Shown here in pieces: positions 54,461 through 63,874 of a stretch of 64,000 bases of DNA (positions within the stretch are counted from its first letter, which is position 1; the number at the start of each line of letters is the position of its first letter). Origin of the DNA: Brasilonema sp. UFV-L1 (lineage in GTDB: Bacteria; Cyanobacteriota; Cyanobacteriia; Cyanobacteriales; Nostocaceae); NCBI RefSeq assembly GCF_012912105.1, contig NZ_QMEA01000045.1, positions 24,567-88,566 of the forward strand. The letters are read 5' to 3'. A program made the translations under genes and the position numbers. Under the pieces are notes generated by a model, which was not told where the DNA came from, did not search any database, and worked only from the letters and a program-made list of their open reading frames with translations.

Positions 54461-55232
54461 ATGGGCAATTTTAAGTGGAATTGAAGGTAATCTTAAAGCT
54501 TATGAAGCGGTGATGGCAGATATTAAACGTCAGAGTCGTTTTGTGGAGGCATTATATATTCTCGGTGATGTGGTCGGACCAACCAAAGAATCTGAAGAAC
54601 TAGTGGAAAGAGTCCGTAATCCCCGACTTGGTGAATTAGAACCGCTTGTCTGTAAGGGATGGTGGGAAGAACAGTGTTTGATTTTGCATGGTCTTGGTGC
54701 AACGGGAGAACCGACGGAGTTGATAGCGAAATATGGAGGAGAAACAGTGAAGTTACTGTGGGATAGTGTTTCCCGTCAGACAGTACAGTGGTTGCGAAAC
54801 CTTGATTTTGGGTTTTTTGAGTTAGATTGTTTGTTAATTCATGGTACAACTGTATCTGTTAGCGAAGAACTTACACTTCTAACTTCCCCTATCCAAATGT
54901 TGGATAGATTATCGCGGATGCAAGCAAATAACCTATTTTGTGGTCGTTCTGGCTTGACTTTTCAATATCAATTACAAACAGGTTCTATTACTACACAAGT
55001 TACAACCCTGGATTATCAACCATCTCCCCAAACTATTAACGTTTCGCCGCGTCAAGTCATCGGGGTGGGGAACGTGGGACGCACTCTTGGGGAAGCAACT
55101 TATACCCTCTACAACCCAAACACAAACCAAGTGGAATTCCGGACTGTTCGCTACGGGGATAAAAAAGGTTTTGGAGTCAAAAACAAGAAGTCTGAATCGT
55201 TCGTCAAAATTCAGAATGTCATTAGTGAGGGC

Positions 55233-55235
<3 letters not shown>
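54453..55235 (+). CDS. Degenerate metallophosphatase-like protein (pseudoenzyme)
   Basis: 260 residues, same fold and overall layout as the previous protein, but with more ligands lost: the D-x-H motif is G9-x-E11 (ILSGIEGN), GD39 is kept (YILGDVVGP), GNHD is CKGWWE, LLIHG is kept, and CGHTH is CGRSGLT. It is unlikely to be an active phosphatase. The family-like end VGVGNVGRTLGEATYTLYN matches VNVGSVGEPRHGRPNATYVIYD in its neighbour. It may be a regulatory partner of that protein. The stop codon lies in a hairpin (55233-55265). Confidence 0.75.
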
Positions 55236-56390
<1,155 letters not shown>

Positions 56391-56837
56391 GGAAAAATGT
56401 CATCCAAAAGTAGCCCAAAATGCTTTTGTCAAATCGGGTTTACACTACCAATTGTGTTTTTTCTTACCTAGCTGCTGCTAATTTAGTCAAAACGAAGGCA
56501 AATTGACACTCTCTGGGCTAAAGCCGCAAAGATTGTTAAGACCTTTGGGTCTTAATATCCTGATTGCTCAGGTTGCTAGGCTCAACACGTTTGCCTCTTA
56601 GGGCGTATTGATATCTCCTCTGTGGTTATTTCAGCCGTAACTTTCTTCCAGCCCGGAAGTAGGTTTTTATGTCTTGTCTGACTCTTTTAATGTACCACTA
56701 GCCTCATTATCCACGTTGATGATTCACCAAATTTTTAATGACTGAGGCGTAAACGCCTTAAACCATTTTCATCCCTGTCCTAAAGAACAGGGTTTTCAAC
56801 GGGCATTCTTATAAGGGTTTGGATGACGTAAAGAAAT
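56391..56837. repeat. Structured intergenic region, possible IS200/IS605-type remnant
   Basis: No gene. Hairpins TTAAGACCTTTGGGTCTTAA (56536-56555), AGGCGTAAACGCCT (about 56745-56758) and CCCTGT...ACAGGG followed by TTTT (56773-56796) stand in a row. On the minus strand the segment ending GGCTTTAGCCCAGAGAGTGT (about 56504-56523) looks like the end of an IS200/IS605-type unit. No transposase gene is readable. Confidence 0.35.
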
Positions 56838-57146
56838 TCAAAATCCTGGCGGAATTGGACTGTTGGGAGATGAGGAACCTTGCTGGAGCATCTGACGCGA
56901 CAATTTTGTACAATCTGTACACAGGCAACCAAACTTTGCTTGAGCATACATTTTAACTACGGCTTCAGAAATGTTAGATGTTTGAGGGAATTCTTCGTTT
57001 GAACTGGTGCTGGTGACAGCCTCAGTTGAACGGGGTGCTATTTCAGTTTGAATTTTCTTTGGAATTGCCTGAACTGGATGAGGAACGAGAAGTGCCGCAG
57101 CAAGAGAGCCAGAGCAACCGAGTAGCGTTAAAATTTTAGTATTCAT
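56838..57146 (-). CDS. Small secreted protein with a CLCTDC motif
   Basis: 102 residues. A signal peptide (MNTKILTLLGCSGSLAAALL, cleavage near VQAIP) is followed by a Ser/Thr-rich spacer and a C-terminal segment FGCLCTDCTKLSRQMLQQ with three cysteines in CLCTDC, a possible metal or disulfide site. No family recognised. It lies beside the zinc cluster on the opposite strand, which may be chance. Confidence 0.55.
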   Translation of the reverse strand: MNTKILTLLGCSGSLAAALLVPHPVQAIPKKIQTEIAPRSTEAVTSTSSNEEFPQTSNISEAVVKMYAQAKFGCLCTDCTKLSRQMLQQGSSSPNSPIPPGF

Positions 57147-57309
57147 AGTATATATGTCTTAATTCAATGTACGTAGTATAACCCACCTAAAGAAAAGCGG
57201 GAGCGTGGGAGCTTCGTCTCTTTAGAGCGAAGAGGAAACGCGACACGGGCTGATTTATCAGCCTGACAAATATCTTAGAAAGCATACGAGTAACCATCTA
57301 AAGGTACAC

Positions 57310-57370
57310 CGCTCCGAAAAACCTATACAGAACTACTCATAGCTAGTCGTATCTGTACAAAGTCGGAGCG
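57310..57370. other. Long hairpin, RNA-like
   Basis: CGCTCCGA (57310-57317) pairs with TCGGAGCG (57363-57370). Inside, TACAGA (57326-57331) pairs with TCTGTA (57352-57357) and ACTA pairs with TAGT. A nested 61-base structure; it may be a small RNA or part of a repeat. Confidence 0.35.
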
Positions 57371-57381
57371 TGCAGACTAAG

Positions 57382-57494
57382 ACCAAGTTGCGTTCTAATG
57401 TGTCATTCTGACCGGAGGGAAGAATCTCGCGAGATACTTCGCTTCACTACGTTACGCTCAGTATGACAAGTTGGCTGTTTGACTGCAACTTGGT
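57382..57494. mobile_element. MITE-like element with ACCAAGTTGC ends
   Basis: Perfect 10-base ends ACCAAGTTGC (57382-57391) and GCAACTTGGT (57485-57494). The interior contains the common cyanobacterial palindrome GTCATTCTGACCGGAGGG...TCAGTATGACA. Non-coding. Confidence 0.6.
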
Positions 57495-57708
57495 ATAAGA
57501 CCTTCAAGGTCTACGATTTTTGAGTCATGACACCTACAAGCGAAGCTCTGCCGTAGGCAATCGCTTTTTGCTTTCACCTGAAGCAATTACAGTTCAGTTA
57601 AGGATTTTTTGCGAAATTTGATAATGTGTAGAGACGTTGCATCCGAGCGTTCGTACATTGTCAAGATGACAATGTGACAATGGTTTTGGTCTTATCTGAA
57701 CCGTATTG

Positions 57709-57918
57709 ACTTACGAATAAGCGTTTGTAACTTACGAATAAGCGTTTATAACTTACGAATAAGCGTTTGTAACTTACGAATAAGCGTTTGTAACTTACGA
57801 ACAAGCGTTTGTAACTTACGAATAAGCGTTTGTAACTTACGAATAAGCATTTGTAACTTACGAACAAGCGTTTATAACTTACGAATAAGCGTTTATAACT
57901 TACGAACAAGTGTTTGGA
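57709..57918. repeat. Ten tandem copies of a 21-bp repeat
   Basis: Consensus ACTTACGAAYAAGCGTTTRT plus A, repeated ten times without spacers; only a few positions vary (T/C and G/A transitions), and the last copy is most diverged. The period is three heptamers. On the minus strand one frame is open as (LFVSYKR)n, but that follows from the 21-base period and has no gene-like start or neighbours. Confidence 0.9.
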
Positions 57919-58101
57919 ACTCGCGATACTCCTTTTCCTACCGGAGACGCTGCGCTAACGGAGTCGCCAAAGGCGATGCTCCCAAGGGGAGCCGCGCAAA
58001 GCGCGAACGACAAAAGAAACGACTTTCACTAACCAAGACTGGCGATGTTCACGCAAGTATTTTAAATTTTCACGGAAAGTGATTGTGTTGGGATGATTGA
58101 C

Positions 58102-58308
58102 TCATTCGCTGAGTGAAGCAATTTCCAAAGCTTTGAGAAGAAGTGGTTCTGCTTCAGTGTACCGTCCTTGGGAAGAGTAGAGTCCAGCCAAGTTGTTGTA
58201 ACTGGTGGCGACATCTAAATTTTGTAGTGTTATGCCGAAGGCTAACGCACCATTGTGAACATTCTCAAAGATTTTTTGTACAACCGATAGAGATTCATTG
58301 TTAGTCAT
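58102..58308 (-). pseudogene. TPR-repeat protein fragment
   Basis: 68 residues. The C-terminal half, YNNLAGLYSSQGRYTEAEPLLLKALEI, is a kinesin-light-chain-type TPR unit. Usually such proteins have many units; only one is left. The middle, HNGALAFGIT, is encoded by a repeat (GTTATGCCGAAGGCTAACGC) also present twice just upstream at about 58361-58460. It looks like the remains of a larger TPR gene fused to repeat DNA. Confidence 0.6.
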
Positions 58309-58514
58309 AATTTTCAGTAAAAATAAATAAATATTCAGTCAATCTTAAATTTTGTAGGGTGTGTTATGCCGAAGGCTAACGCACCATTGTGAACATTCTC
58401 TTAAATTTTGTCGGGTGTGTTATGCCGAAGGCTAACGCACCATTCTAGTAACGCATTAAGATAAATGGTGCGTTACGCTTCGCGATAACGCACCCTACTA
58501 TTTTATGAACGCTA
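58309..58514. repeat. Duplicated intergenic repeat (GCCGAAGGCTAACGCACCAT)
   Basis: Two copies of GTTATGCCGAAGGCTAACGC plus flanking CACCATT, each preceded by TAAATTTTGT, at about 58345-58400 and 58401-58445; a third copy lies inside the TPR fragment at 58230-58256. An inverted relative, AATGGTGCGTTACGCTTCGC, lies at about 58464-58483. Confidence 0.65.
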
Positions 58515-58973
58515 TTAAGCGTCTTGATTTAAATTGCCTAAATCAATGTTTGTAGCTTTCACCGCTTTAACCATTTCCTGCGAAACGGAACCAACCCGTT
58601 TCGCTTTCTGGCTGATATCTTTTGCTTTCAAGTCACCAGTTAATTCAATCTCACTCAAAACAACCTGACGTATCCTTTCATCTTGTGCTTGTAGCTGTCG
58701 GACTAATTCCTTGAGTTTATTCGCAAATGCTTCATCTGCATCCATCTGAGTTTGCAGTTCATCTTGCAGCTTCTCTTTATTCTTTTGGGTGGGTTCACTT
58801 TCTGCTCGTTTCAGCAACCCTTCTGTTCCCTCTGCCTTAAACTTTTCACGAATGGTATTTACTAATTGAGCAAATGTATCAGTAACACCCTTAGTGAAAG
58901 CTTTTCCACCTTCTTTTATCGCTTCAGAGAAAAATAAAGAAACAATCACTGCTGCCGTTAAAGGTTCTGTCAT
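58515..58973 (-). CDS. Small helical protein resembling N-terminal adaptor regions of NLR/TPR proteins
   Basis: 152 residues, helical. It starts MTEPLTAAVIVSLFFSEAIK, a type of N-terminus I associate with effector-associated regions of cyanobacterial NACHT/NB-ARC and TPR proteins. A Lys/Glu-rich coiled region (about 45-125) and a tail follow. There is no enzyme motif. The adjacent TPR fragment on the same strand suggests both derive from one larger conflict-system or signalling locus. The link is inferred. Confidence 0.5.
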   Translation of the reverse strand: MTEPLTAAVIVSLFFSEAIKEGGKAFTKGVTDTFAQLVNTIREKFKAEGTEGLLKRAESEPTQKNKEKLQDELQTQMDADEAFANKLKELVRQLQAQDERIRQVVLSEIELTGDLKAKDISQKAKRVGSVSQEMVKAVKATNIDLGNLNQDA

Positions 58974-59083
58974 AAAACTAGCTCAGAAGTTTAGTAGTAG
59001 CAGAGTAGAATACAAGCTTTCGCTATGACTTTCCGGATTTTTAGCAATGCTTGTATCAAATAGTATTTAGAATTACTCAAAAA

Positions 59084-59112
59084 TTATACCAATTTGAAAA
59101 AAGAATGCGACA
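59084..59112. repeat. Solo copy of a MITE end (inverted relative to 62690-62718)
   Basis: 29 bases beginning TTATACCAATTTGAAAAAAG and ending AATGCGACA, matching perfectly in inverted orientation the right end of the element at 62547-62718. Confidence 0.8.
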
Positions 59113-59199
59113 CATCGGTTAAACCCGGATTCCTATATGTCATAACTTTAACATTAACGAGTTGCACACAAGTCCTGAAAAATATAATCCTCAAAACAA

Positions 59200-60312
59200 C
59201 TAACAACTCAAATGACAATGACAATCCGGCTTTTCTATCAATGATTCCATTAAGGGATTTAGCGCAGTGGCTGCTAACAATCCACCACCGAAAGTACCTT
59301 GAATAGTAATAAATGGTATATGTAATTGCATAAGTTTTCGCTTAGCAGCAGGTGCGTGGCTAAAGCCAATGGGTAACCCAATCACCAGCGCAGGTTGAAT
59401 TTTTTGCTTTTCAATCGCTTCGCACACAGCAACCAAAACTGATGGTGCATAGCCAACTACTAATATCGAACCTTTGGCTATTTGCAGCAATTTTTCGCGC
59501 CATTCCTGAGAAAGCCAAAACGCTTGTTCTGCTTCTGTGACAGTGGTAACATGGGAGTTGTCAATCAAAGTCTTCACCTGACATCCCAGATGACTTAATC
59601 TTGTCTCATCCAATGCCGCTGCAACCGTAGAAATATCTACTACAACATCACAGCCTAATTTTAAAGCTTCACGACAAGAGGCGATCGCACCCGGACTCAC
59701 CTTAATAAACGAAACTAAACTAACATCTCCACAAGCCAAAACCAACTTAGAAATCAAGTCTTGCTCAATTTCCGAACGATTAGAGAGTTCAGGTAATAAG
59801 TATTGTAAAGATTCACCAAAAGCTTCTGGATGAGCATGGACTTGGGCATCTAATCGACTCCAGAGTTTTTCTAATCCACCAAGCCCTGTTTGAGATTCTA
59901 CTTCCAGCAACTTTAACTGTGCCAGCACTTGGGCTTGCATGAGTTGACAGTCTTTGTCACGCCCTAATAACCCTTCTAGGGCTGCAGCCGTTTGCCGCAG
60001 TTGTGATATTTGCTGCATCACTATCGAGTATTGCTGCTGTAGTTGCAGCATTAGAGGTGTACTCGTCTGTGCTTCCGGTTCGACTTCTTGGAGAATTTGG
60101 CGGATGTGACTTAGCTGGAATCCTTGCTGCTTGAGTGTTACAATTTGCTGCAACAGTCGCACATCCTTCTGTGAGTAGAGGCGGTAGTTGCTCTTGCTTC
60201 GCACTGCTTGGGGTAGCAATCCTAAGGAATGGTAATGTCGCACCATCCGTGGTGTAATACCGCCCCCGACAGCTTCTGTTAGTTCTTTAATCCTTAGGTG
60301 TTTAGTTGTCAT
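59200..60312 (-). CDS. coaR: CoaR-type cobalt-responsive regulator: MerR domain fused to precorrin-8X methylmutase-like domain
   Basis: About 370 residues from ATG 60312. The N-terminal MerR helix-turn-helix (RIKELTEAVGGGITPRMVRHYHSLGLLP) leads to a dimerisation coiled coil (to about 125). A CbiC/CobH-like domain follows (about 165-350; FIKVSPGAIASCREAL, VDISTVAAAL, SILVVGYAPSVLVAV, LVIGLPIGFSHAPAAKRKL). The C-terminal CHCHLSC is the cobalt-binding Cys-His-Cys motif described in Synechocystis CoaR, which activates the cobalt-exporting ATPase gene coaT. No coaT is in the window, so the target may be elsewhere. An upstream in-frame extension to 60384 is unlikely. Confidence 0.92.
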   Translation of the reverse strand: MTTKHLRIKELTEAVGGGITPRMVRHYHSLGLLPQAVRSKSNYRLYSQKDVRLLQQIVTLKQQGFQLSHIRQILQEVEPEAQTSTPLMLQLQQQYSIVMQQISQLRQTAAALEGLLGRDKDCQLMQAQVLAQLKLLEVESQTGLGGLEKLWSRLDAQVHAHPEAFGESLQYLLPELSNRSEIEQDLISKLVLACGDVSLVSFIKVSPGAIASCREALKLGCDVVVDISTVAAALDETRLSHLGCQVKTLIDNSHVTTVTEAEQAFWLSQEWREKLLQIAKGSILVVGYAPSVLVAVCEAIEKQKIQPALVIGLPIGFSHAPAAKRKLMQLHIPFITIQGTFGGGLLAATALNPLMESLIEKPDCHCHLSC

Positions 60313-60921
60313 GATTTTTTTGACACACTCAGTTAATTGAAAAGTTTTTTTTAAAAGAGCGATCGCGCTAAGGTTTATCATCAAAATAAATTTTTAAAAA
60401 AACATTTTTGGATCAACTATCTAAAGCAGTAAGTTTACATATATTATTTTTACTTATATTTTCTCGAAAACCTAGCTTTTCTTAATTTCTCGAAAACTAA
60501 AAATATTTATGAGAAGGAGTCAGAAGACAGAATGGACCGGAGGCGGAGCGGCTCCGGCTCCGCTGCGTCCCGCTGCGCTAACAGAATTCAGAATAGCCCC
60601 ACGAATGAATTCAGGGGTTTCGGTAAAGTTGCTATGGCTGACGCCACGCTGCGCGAACGCTTTTCTTTTTCTCTCGCGTTTAAATTCGGGGGCTTTAGAC
60701 CATTATTCATTCACCAGTCGCATAGGAGTTCATTCTGACCGGAGGCGGAGCGGCTCCGGCTCCGCTCCTGGCTCCTGACTCCTGAATTCTTATTCGGTAA
60801 AACAAACATCTTGTTACGGCTTTTCCATTTGTTAATTTTTTCTACATAACCCTTCAACATCTAGAAATAATGATACATCTTCTCTAGTTAGATATACCAA
60901 GTAAAGTAGGCTAATATAATC
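60313..60921. repeat. Repeat-rich region between coaR and the nucleoside-hydrolase-like gene
   Basis: Two near-identical GC palindromes (60535-60564, 60735-60769; core GGAGCGGCTCCGGCTCCGCT) also found at 31036-31070, with GAGTCAGAAGACAGAAT and CTGGCTCCTGACTCCTGA-type heptamer runs. Open stretches here are repeat-derived. The coaR promoter should lie within about 150 bases of 60312. Confidence 0.6.
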
Positions 60922-62511
60922 ATGTTTCTTTCTCAGATAAAAAACCTCTTATTTAGCCTGTTTATTGCAGGTATTGTAAGTGTCTTTTCCTTTCCATCTG
61001 CCTCACTTGCTGCCAAGCCGATACGCATGATTATTGATCATGATGGCGCATTTGAGGACTTCTATGCATTATTAGTTCTAAGTCTTGCTTCTACTCAGGA
61101 TTCTCCTCCAATCAATTTAATCGGAGTCACAACATCACCTGTCGGAGAATCTTATTGCAAAGATTCTAATGGTTATCCTGACCGAAAACAAGCACTGTTA
61201 GGAAATTTTAGTCCTGAAGAAGGAACAATTGATGGCATCACGCAAAAGGTTCTATCTCTGGCTAAATACAACAAAGCAAAAATCTATTCTGGATGTGATG
61301 AACAGACAGCAGTGATTGCTGTACCAAATGAGGCTGACGAGTTTGGAAATCCTGTTCCCGGTTCGGGACGTACAAGAGTGAGAGTTCAACTTCCTTTTGG
61401 AGGAAGACAAGCTCTAGAACCTTGCCTTTTTCATAAAGAGTTTGTGTCTTCTGAACGTGATATTATTTGCTGGAATGAACTGAATAAAACATTCCGAGAT
61501 GAAGCTTTAAAGTATATTCTTCCCTCGGCTCAGGAAACTTTGAATAAGTTTCAGCTTCCAGAACTAGACCTAATTGAACCGAAGAAAAAAGCTTCCGAGT
61601 TTTTGGCAAATTCCATTTGTGAAGCTTATAGAAATGATGATCCTCTCACAATTGTTTCTGTCGGACCTGCAACTAATTTAGCCAGAGCTTATGTAAAAAT
61701 TGAGAAGAATCCTCAAAAGTATGGTTGTCCTAATAAGATGAAACTTTCCGACTTAAGTTCGGTTATTTCAACTAGATTTATGGGTGGTGCTTGGGATAAA
61801 AACAAATCGGATAATTTCGATGCGAATGGAAACTATCGCCTCAATGAAGCATTCCCAGTCTGGACTGTAGGTAACGTTTACTTCCAAGATGGAGAACACG
61901 TTTTTGGAGCGCATCATTTACCATTTCCAGGAACGAATTTTCAAGATATTCAAACAGGAGAACACAAAAAAGCCTTCAATTCGCTCAATAATGCAGAAGT
62001 GAATTTTTGGCTTGATGCACCAGCAATGGATAAAATCCTAAACTCAGGAATTCCTGTGTCTATTGTTCCATTGAATGCAACGGATTTTGCTAAATTAGAA
62101 GGGTTTGGCGATCGCATAAAAAACAATCCCTCTAGTTGTGCGACTCCTCCGGCTCAGTTTATCCAAAAACTGCAATTTGCAAATAATCCAGCTCCAGGAG
62201 TTTTTGTTTTCGACACACTATTTTTATGGGATACTTTAACTGCAACCAGTGTTTGGAATAATTTCGTGAACTTTGAAAATTTTAGCGACCTCGAAATTAC
62301 AACACTGACAAACGGCGATCCAAATACTGTAACAGGTCAATTATCTGCTAAAGAACTCTTTCGTAGAGATATTGGAAATTTATTTAGACTCGGACGTGTC
62401 AAGAATCCTGTCATAATGGGTTTATCAGTAAATCCGGCTGATGGAGACCCCGATTTTAAGACAACGATTCAAAACTTAGTATTTGATCTGGTTTGCACTT
62501 CTAGTAAATGA
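60922..62511 (+). CDS. Secreted nucleoside-hydrolase-like protein, enlarged
   Basis: 529 residues, well over the usual 310-350. A signal peptide (FSLFIAGIVSVFSFPSASLAA or similar, about 10-31) precedes the Asp-rich metal site as IIDHDGAFEDFYALLVL (the usual DxDPGxDD is DHDGAFED). IVSVGPATNLARAYV, FMGGAWDKN and FLWDTLTATSVW correspond to further nucleoside-hydrolase blocks. Extra segments (about 75-200, 310-350) are inserted. It may hydrolyse nucleosides outside the membrane or have another glycosidic substrate. It stands alone. Confidence 0.75.
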   Translation: MFLSQIKNLLFSLFIAGIVSVFSFPSASLAAKPIRMIIDHDGAFEDFYALLVLSLASTQDSPPINLIGVTTSPVGESYCKDSNGYPDRKQALLGNFSPEEGTIDGITQKVLSLAKYNKAKIYSGCDEQTAVIAVPNEADEFGNPVPGSGRTRVRVQLPFGGRQALEPCLFHKEFVSSERDIICWNELNKTFRDEALKYILPSAQETLNKFQLPELDLIEPKKKASEFLANSICEAYRNDDPLTIVSVGPATNLARAYVKIEKNPQKYGCPNKMKLSDLSSVISTRFMGGAWDKNKSDNFDANGNYRLNEAFPVWTVGNVYFQDGEHVFGAHHLPFPGTNFQDIQTGEHKKAFNSLNNAEVNFWLDAPAMDKILNSGIPVSIVPLNATDFAKLEGFGDRIKNNPSSCATPPAQFIQKLQFANNPAPGVFVFDTLFLWDTLTATSVWNNFVNFENFSDLEITTLTNGDPNTVTGQLSAKELFRRDIGNLFRLGRVKNPVIMGLSVNPADGDPDFKTTIQNLVFDLVCTSSK

Positions 62512-62546
62512 TAACACTCGCAGAAGGTCGCAAGGGCGGACCATAT

Positions 62547-62718
62547 AATACCAATTCAAAATTCAAAATCACCGATAGCGCAGCGTGCCCGGAGGGCATA
62601 GATTGGAGCGGAGGAAACCTCCGCTCCAACTTCTCTCAAAATTCAAAATGAAGAAAGCCTAAGATAACAAGGGTTTGGGAGTGTGTATCTGTCGCATTCT
62701 TTTTTCAAATTGGTATAA
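62547..62718. mobile_element. MITE-like element with ATACCAATT ends
   Basis: Ends ATACCAATT (62548-62556) and AATTGGTAT (about 62708-62716). The interior holds AATTCAAAATCACCG, GTGCCCGGAGGGCATAGATT and GGAGGAAACCTCCGCTCC palindromes, the same words as the insert in the histidine kinase gene at 6.3-6.4 kb. Non-coding, about 170 bp. Confidence 0.6.
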
Positions 62719-62776
62719 GAGTTGAGGTTGAGGTTAAAATCCTCACCTCATTGCATTCTGTGTTCTGCATTCTTCT

Positions 62777-63874
62777 TTAAACATCAGACCATTCAGAATT
62801 TATCTTAATGCCTCGACTTTGCATTGTTTGCTCAAATAAGTCTGTTGGTAGTGCTTCTTCAACAGGTGAGACTCCAGGTTTTTTCAACGTACCATTTAGT
62901 AACAATTGAGCAATGCTACCCGTACCACAACCAGAAGCCAATGCCGTATTTTCATGCACTAAAGTCGAGCAAAAAGTTGCTGTCTTATCACCTTTGTAAC
63001 CTGTAATTTCCGAGCGAACTGCAACCCCAATACCACTAAAACGATTGGTAACATCAGTCATCAAATGACTGACATGAGCCAAAAATTCAATAGCGCCTTT
63101 CTGCTGAATAAGTTGCTTAGGAAAAATGTGAGCAGCCATCCAAGTCAGATGATTGTAAAAATCGGGAACTGAACCAAATTTAGTAATGACTGTTTTCACT
63201 GAAGGAAAAGCATGAGGTAGTGTAAAAGTTTCTGGCATATCAAACCAGTAAACTCCACTGCTACCATATGGAGATGGAAAGTCAATATTTTCTCTTAGGC
63301 TGTAAGGTTTCACCGTCTGCCATTGACTATCTATCCAAGCATCAAAAGGCTGTTGCAATCCTAAAAAAGTTGTTCGCATGACAGTGACACCAGCCCCACC
63401 AGAACCAGATACTAAATAACTCAAATGAATTTTTTCTGGCGTATCGAATTGCTCAACACCCTGACGTACCATGCTGTTGGAAATGCCGGGAAAGATACCG
63501 GTATTAATTATTGCTGTGATCCCCGCAGATACGGCTGCATCGTTATAGCTTAAAGCCTTACTAGTATAAGAACGGTGGTCACTGACATCTAAGTAGTTGA
63601 CACCATGTTCAATACAGATTTCGAGAACATTGGTGTCTCGATAGTGAAAAGGACCAGCACAGTGAATTACCAAATCGGTAGAGGCGATCGCCTTCCTCAA
63701 TTTTTCCACATCAGCCAAGTCTAACAACAAAAATTGTAATCTCCGGTCGCCTGTTCCATAATTTGGTGTGCGTCCGGTGATTGTCACTTGTGCTTGTGTA
63801 TGAACGAGAAGATCTTGAGCAACACTACTACCGATCCGTCCTCGCCCTCCAAGAATTAAAACCCGCTCAGTCAT
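62777..63874 (-). CDS. Saccharopine dehydrogenase-like NAD(P)-binding protein
   Basis: 365 residues. An N-terminal Rossmann fold starts RVLILGGRGRIGSSVAQDLL, with LDLADVEKLRKAIASTDLVIHCAGPF. YLDVSDHRSYTSKALSYNDAAVSAGITAIINTGIFPGISNSM is typical of the saccharopine dehydrogenase NADP domain family. The C-terminal substrate domain contains YLVSGSGGAGVTVMRTTFLG. Substrate unknown; many such proteins are not involved in lysine metabolism. It starts at ATG 63874. Confidence 0.85.
   Translation of the reverse strand: MTERVLILGGRGRIGSSVAQDLLVHTQAQVTITGRTPNYGTGDRRLQFLLLDLADVEKLRKAIASTDLVIHCAGPFHYRDTNVLEICIEHGVNYLDVSDHRSYTSKALSYNDAAVSAGITAIINTGIFPGISNSMVRQGVEQFDTPEKIHLSYLVSGSGGAGVTVMRTTFLGLQQPFDAWIDSQWQTVKPYSLRENIDFPSPYGSSGVYWFDMPETFTLPHAFPSVKTVITKFGSVPDFYNHLTWMAAHIFPKQLIQQKGAIEFLAHVSHLMTDVTNRFSGIGVAVRSEITGYKGDKTATFCSTLVHENTALASGCGTGSIAQLLLNGTLKKPGVSPVEEALPTDLFEQTMQSRGIKINSEWSDV

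Larger units (their letters stand above)
57147..58101. repeat. Nearly 1 kb of repeats
   Basis: Successively: a long hairpin (57310-57370), an inverted-repeat element (57382-57494), the ten-copy 21-bp array (57709-57918) and GC-rich palindromes around 57940-58010. No gene is supported here. Confidence 0.6.

Noticed and set aside
57661..57909. Open frame on the minus strand encoding (LFVSYKR)n
   Set aside because: It is the 21-bp tandem repeat read in frame; the period is a multiple of three, so the frame stays open by necessity. There is no ribosome-binding site or protein family.
57709..57918. CRISPR array
   Set aside because: The repeats are contiguous with no spacers and no cas genes are nearby.
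60509..60778. Open frames in two plus-strand frames before the nucleoside-hydrolase-like gene
   Set aside because: They consist of GC palindrome and heptamer repeats (RRRSGSGSA-like), so they are repeat-derived.
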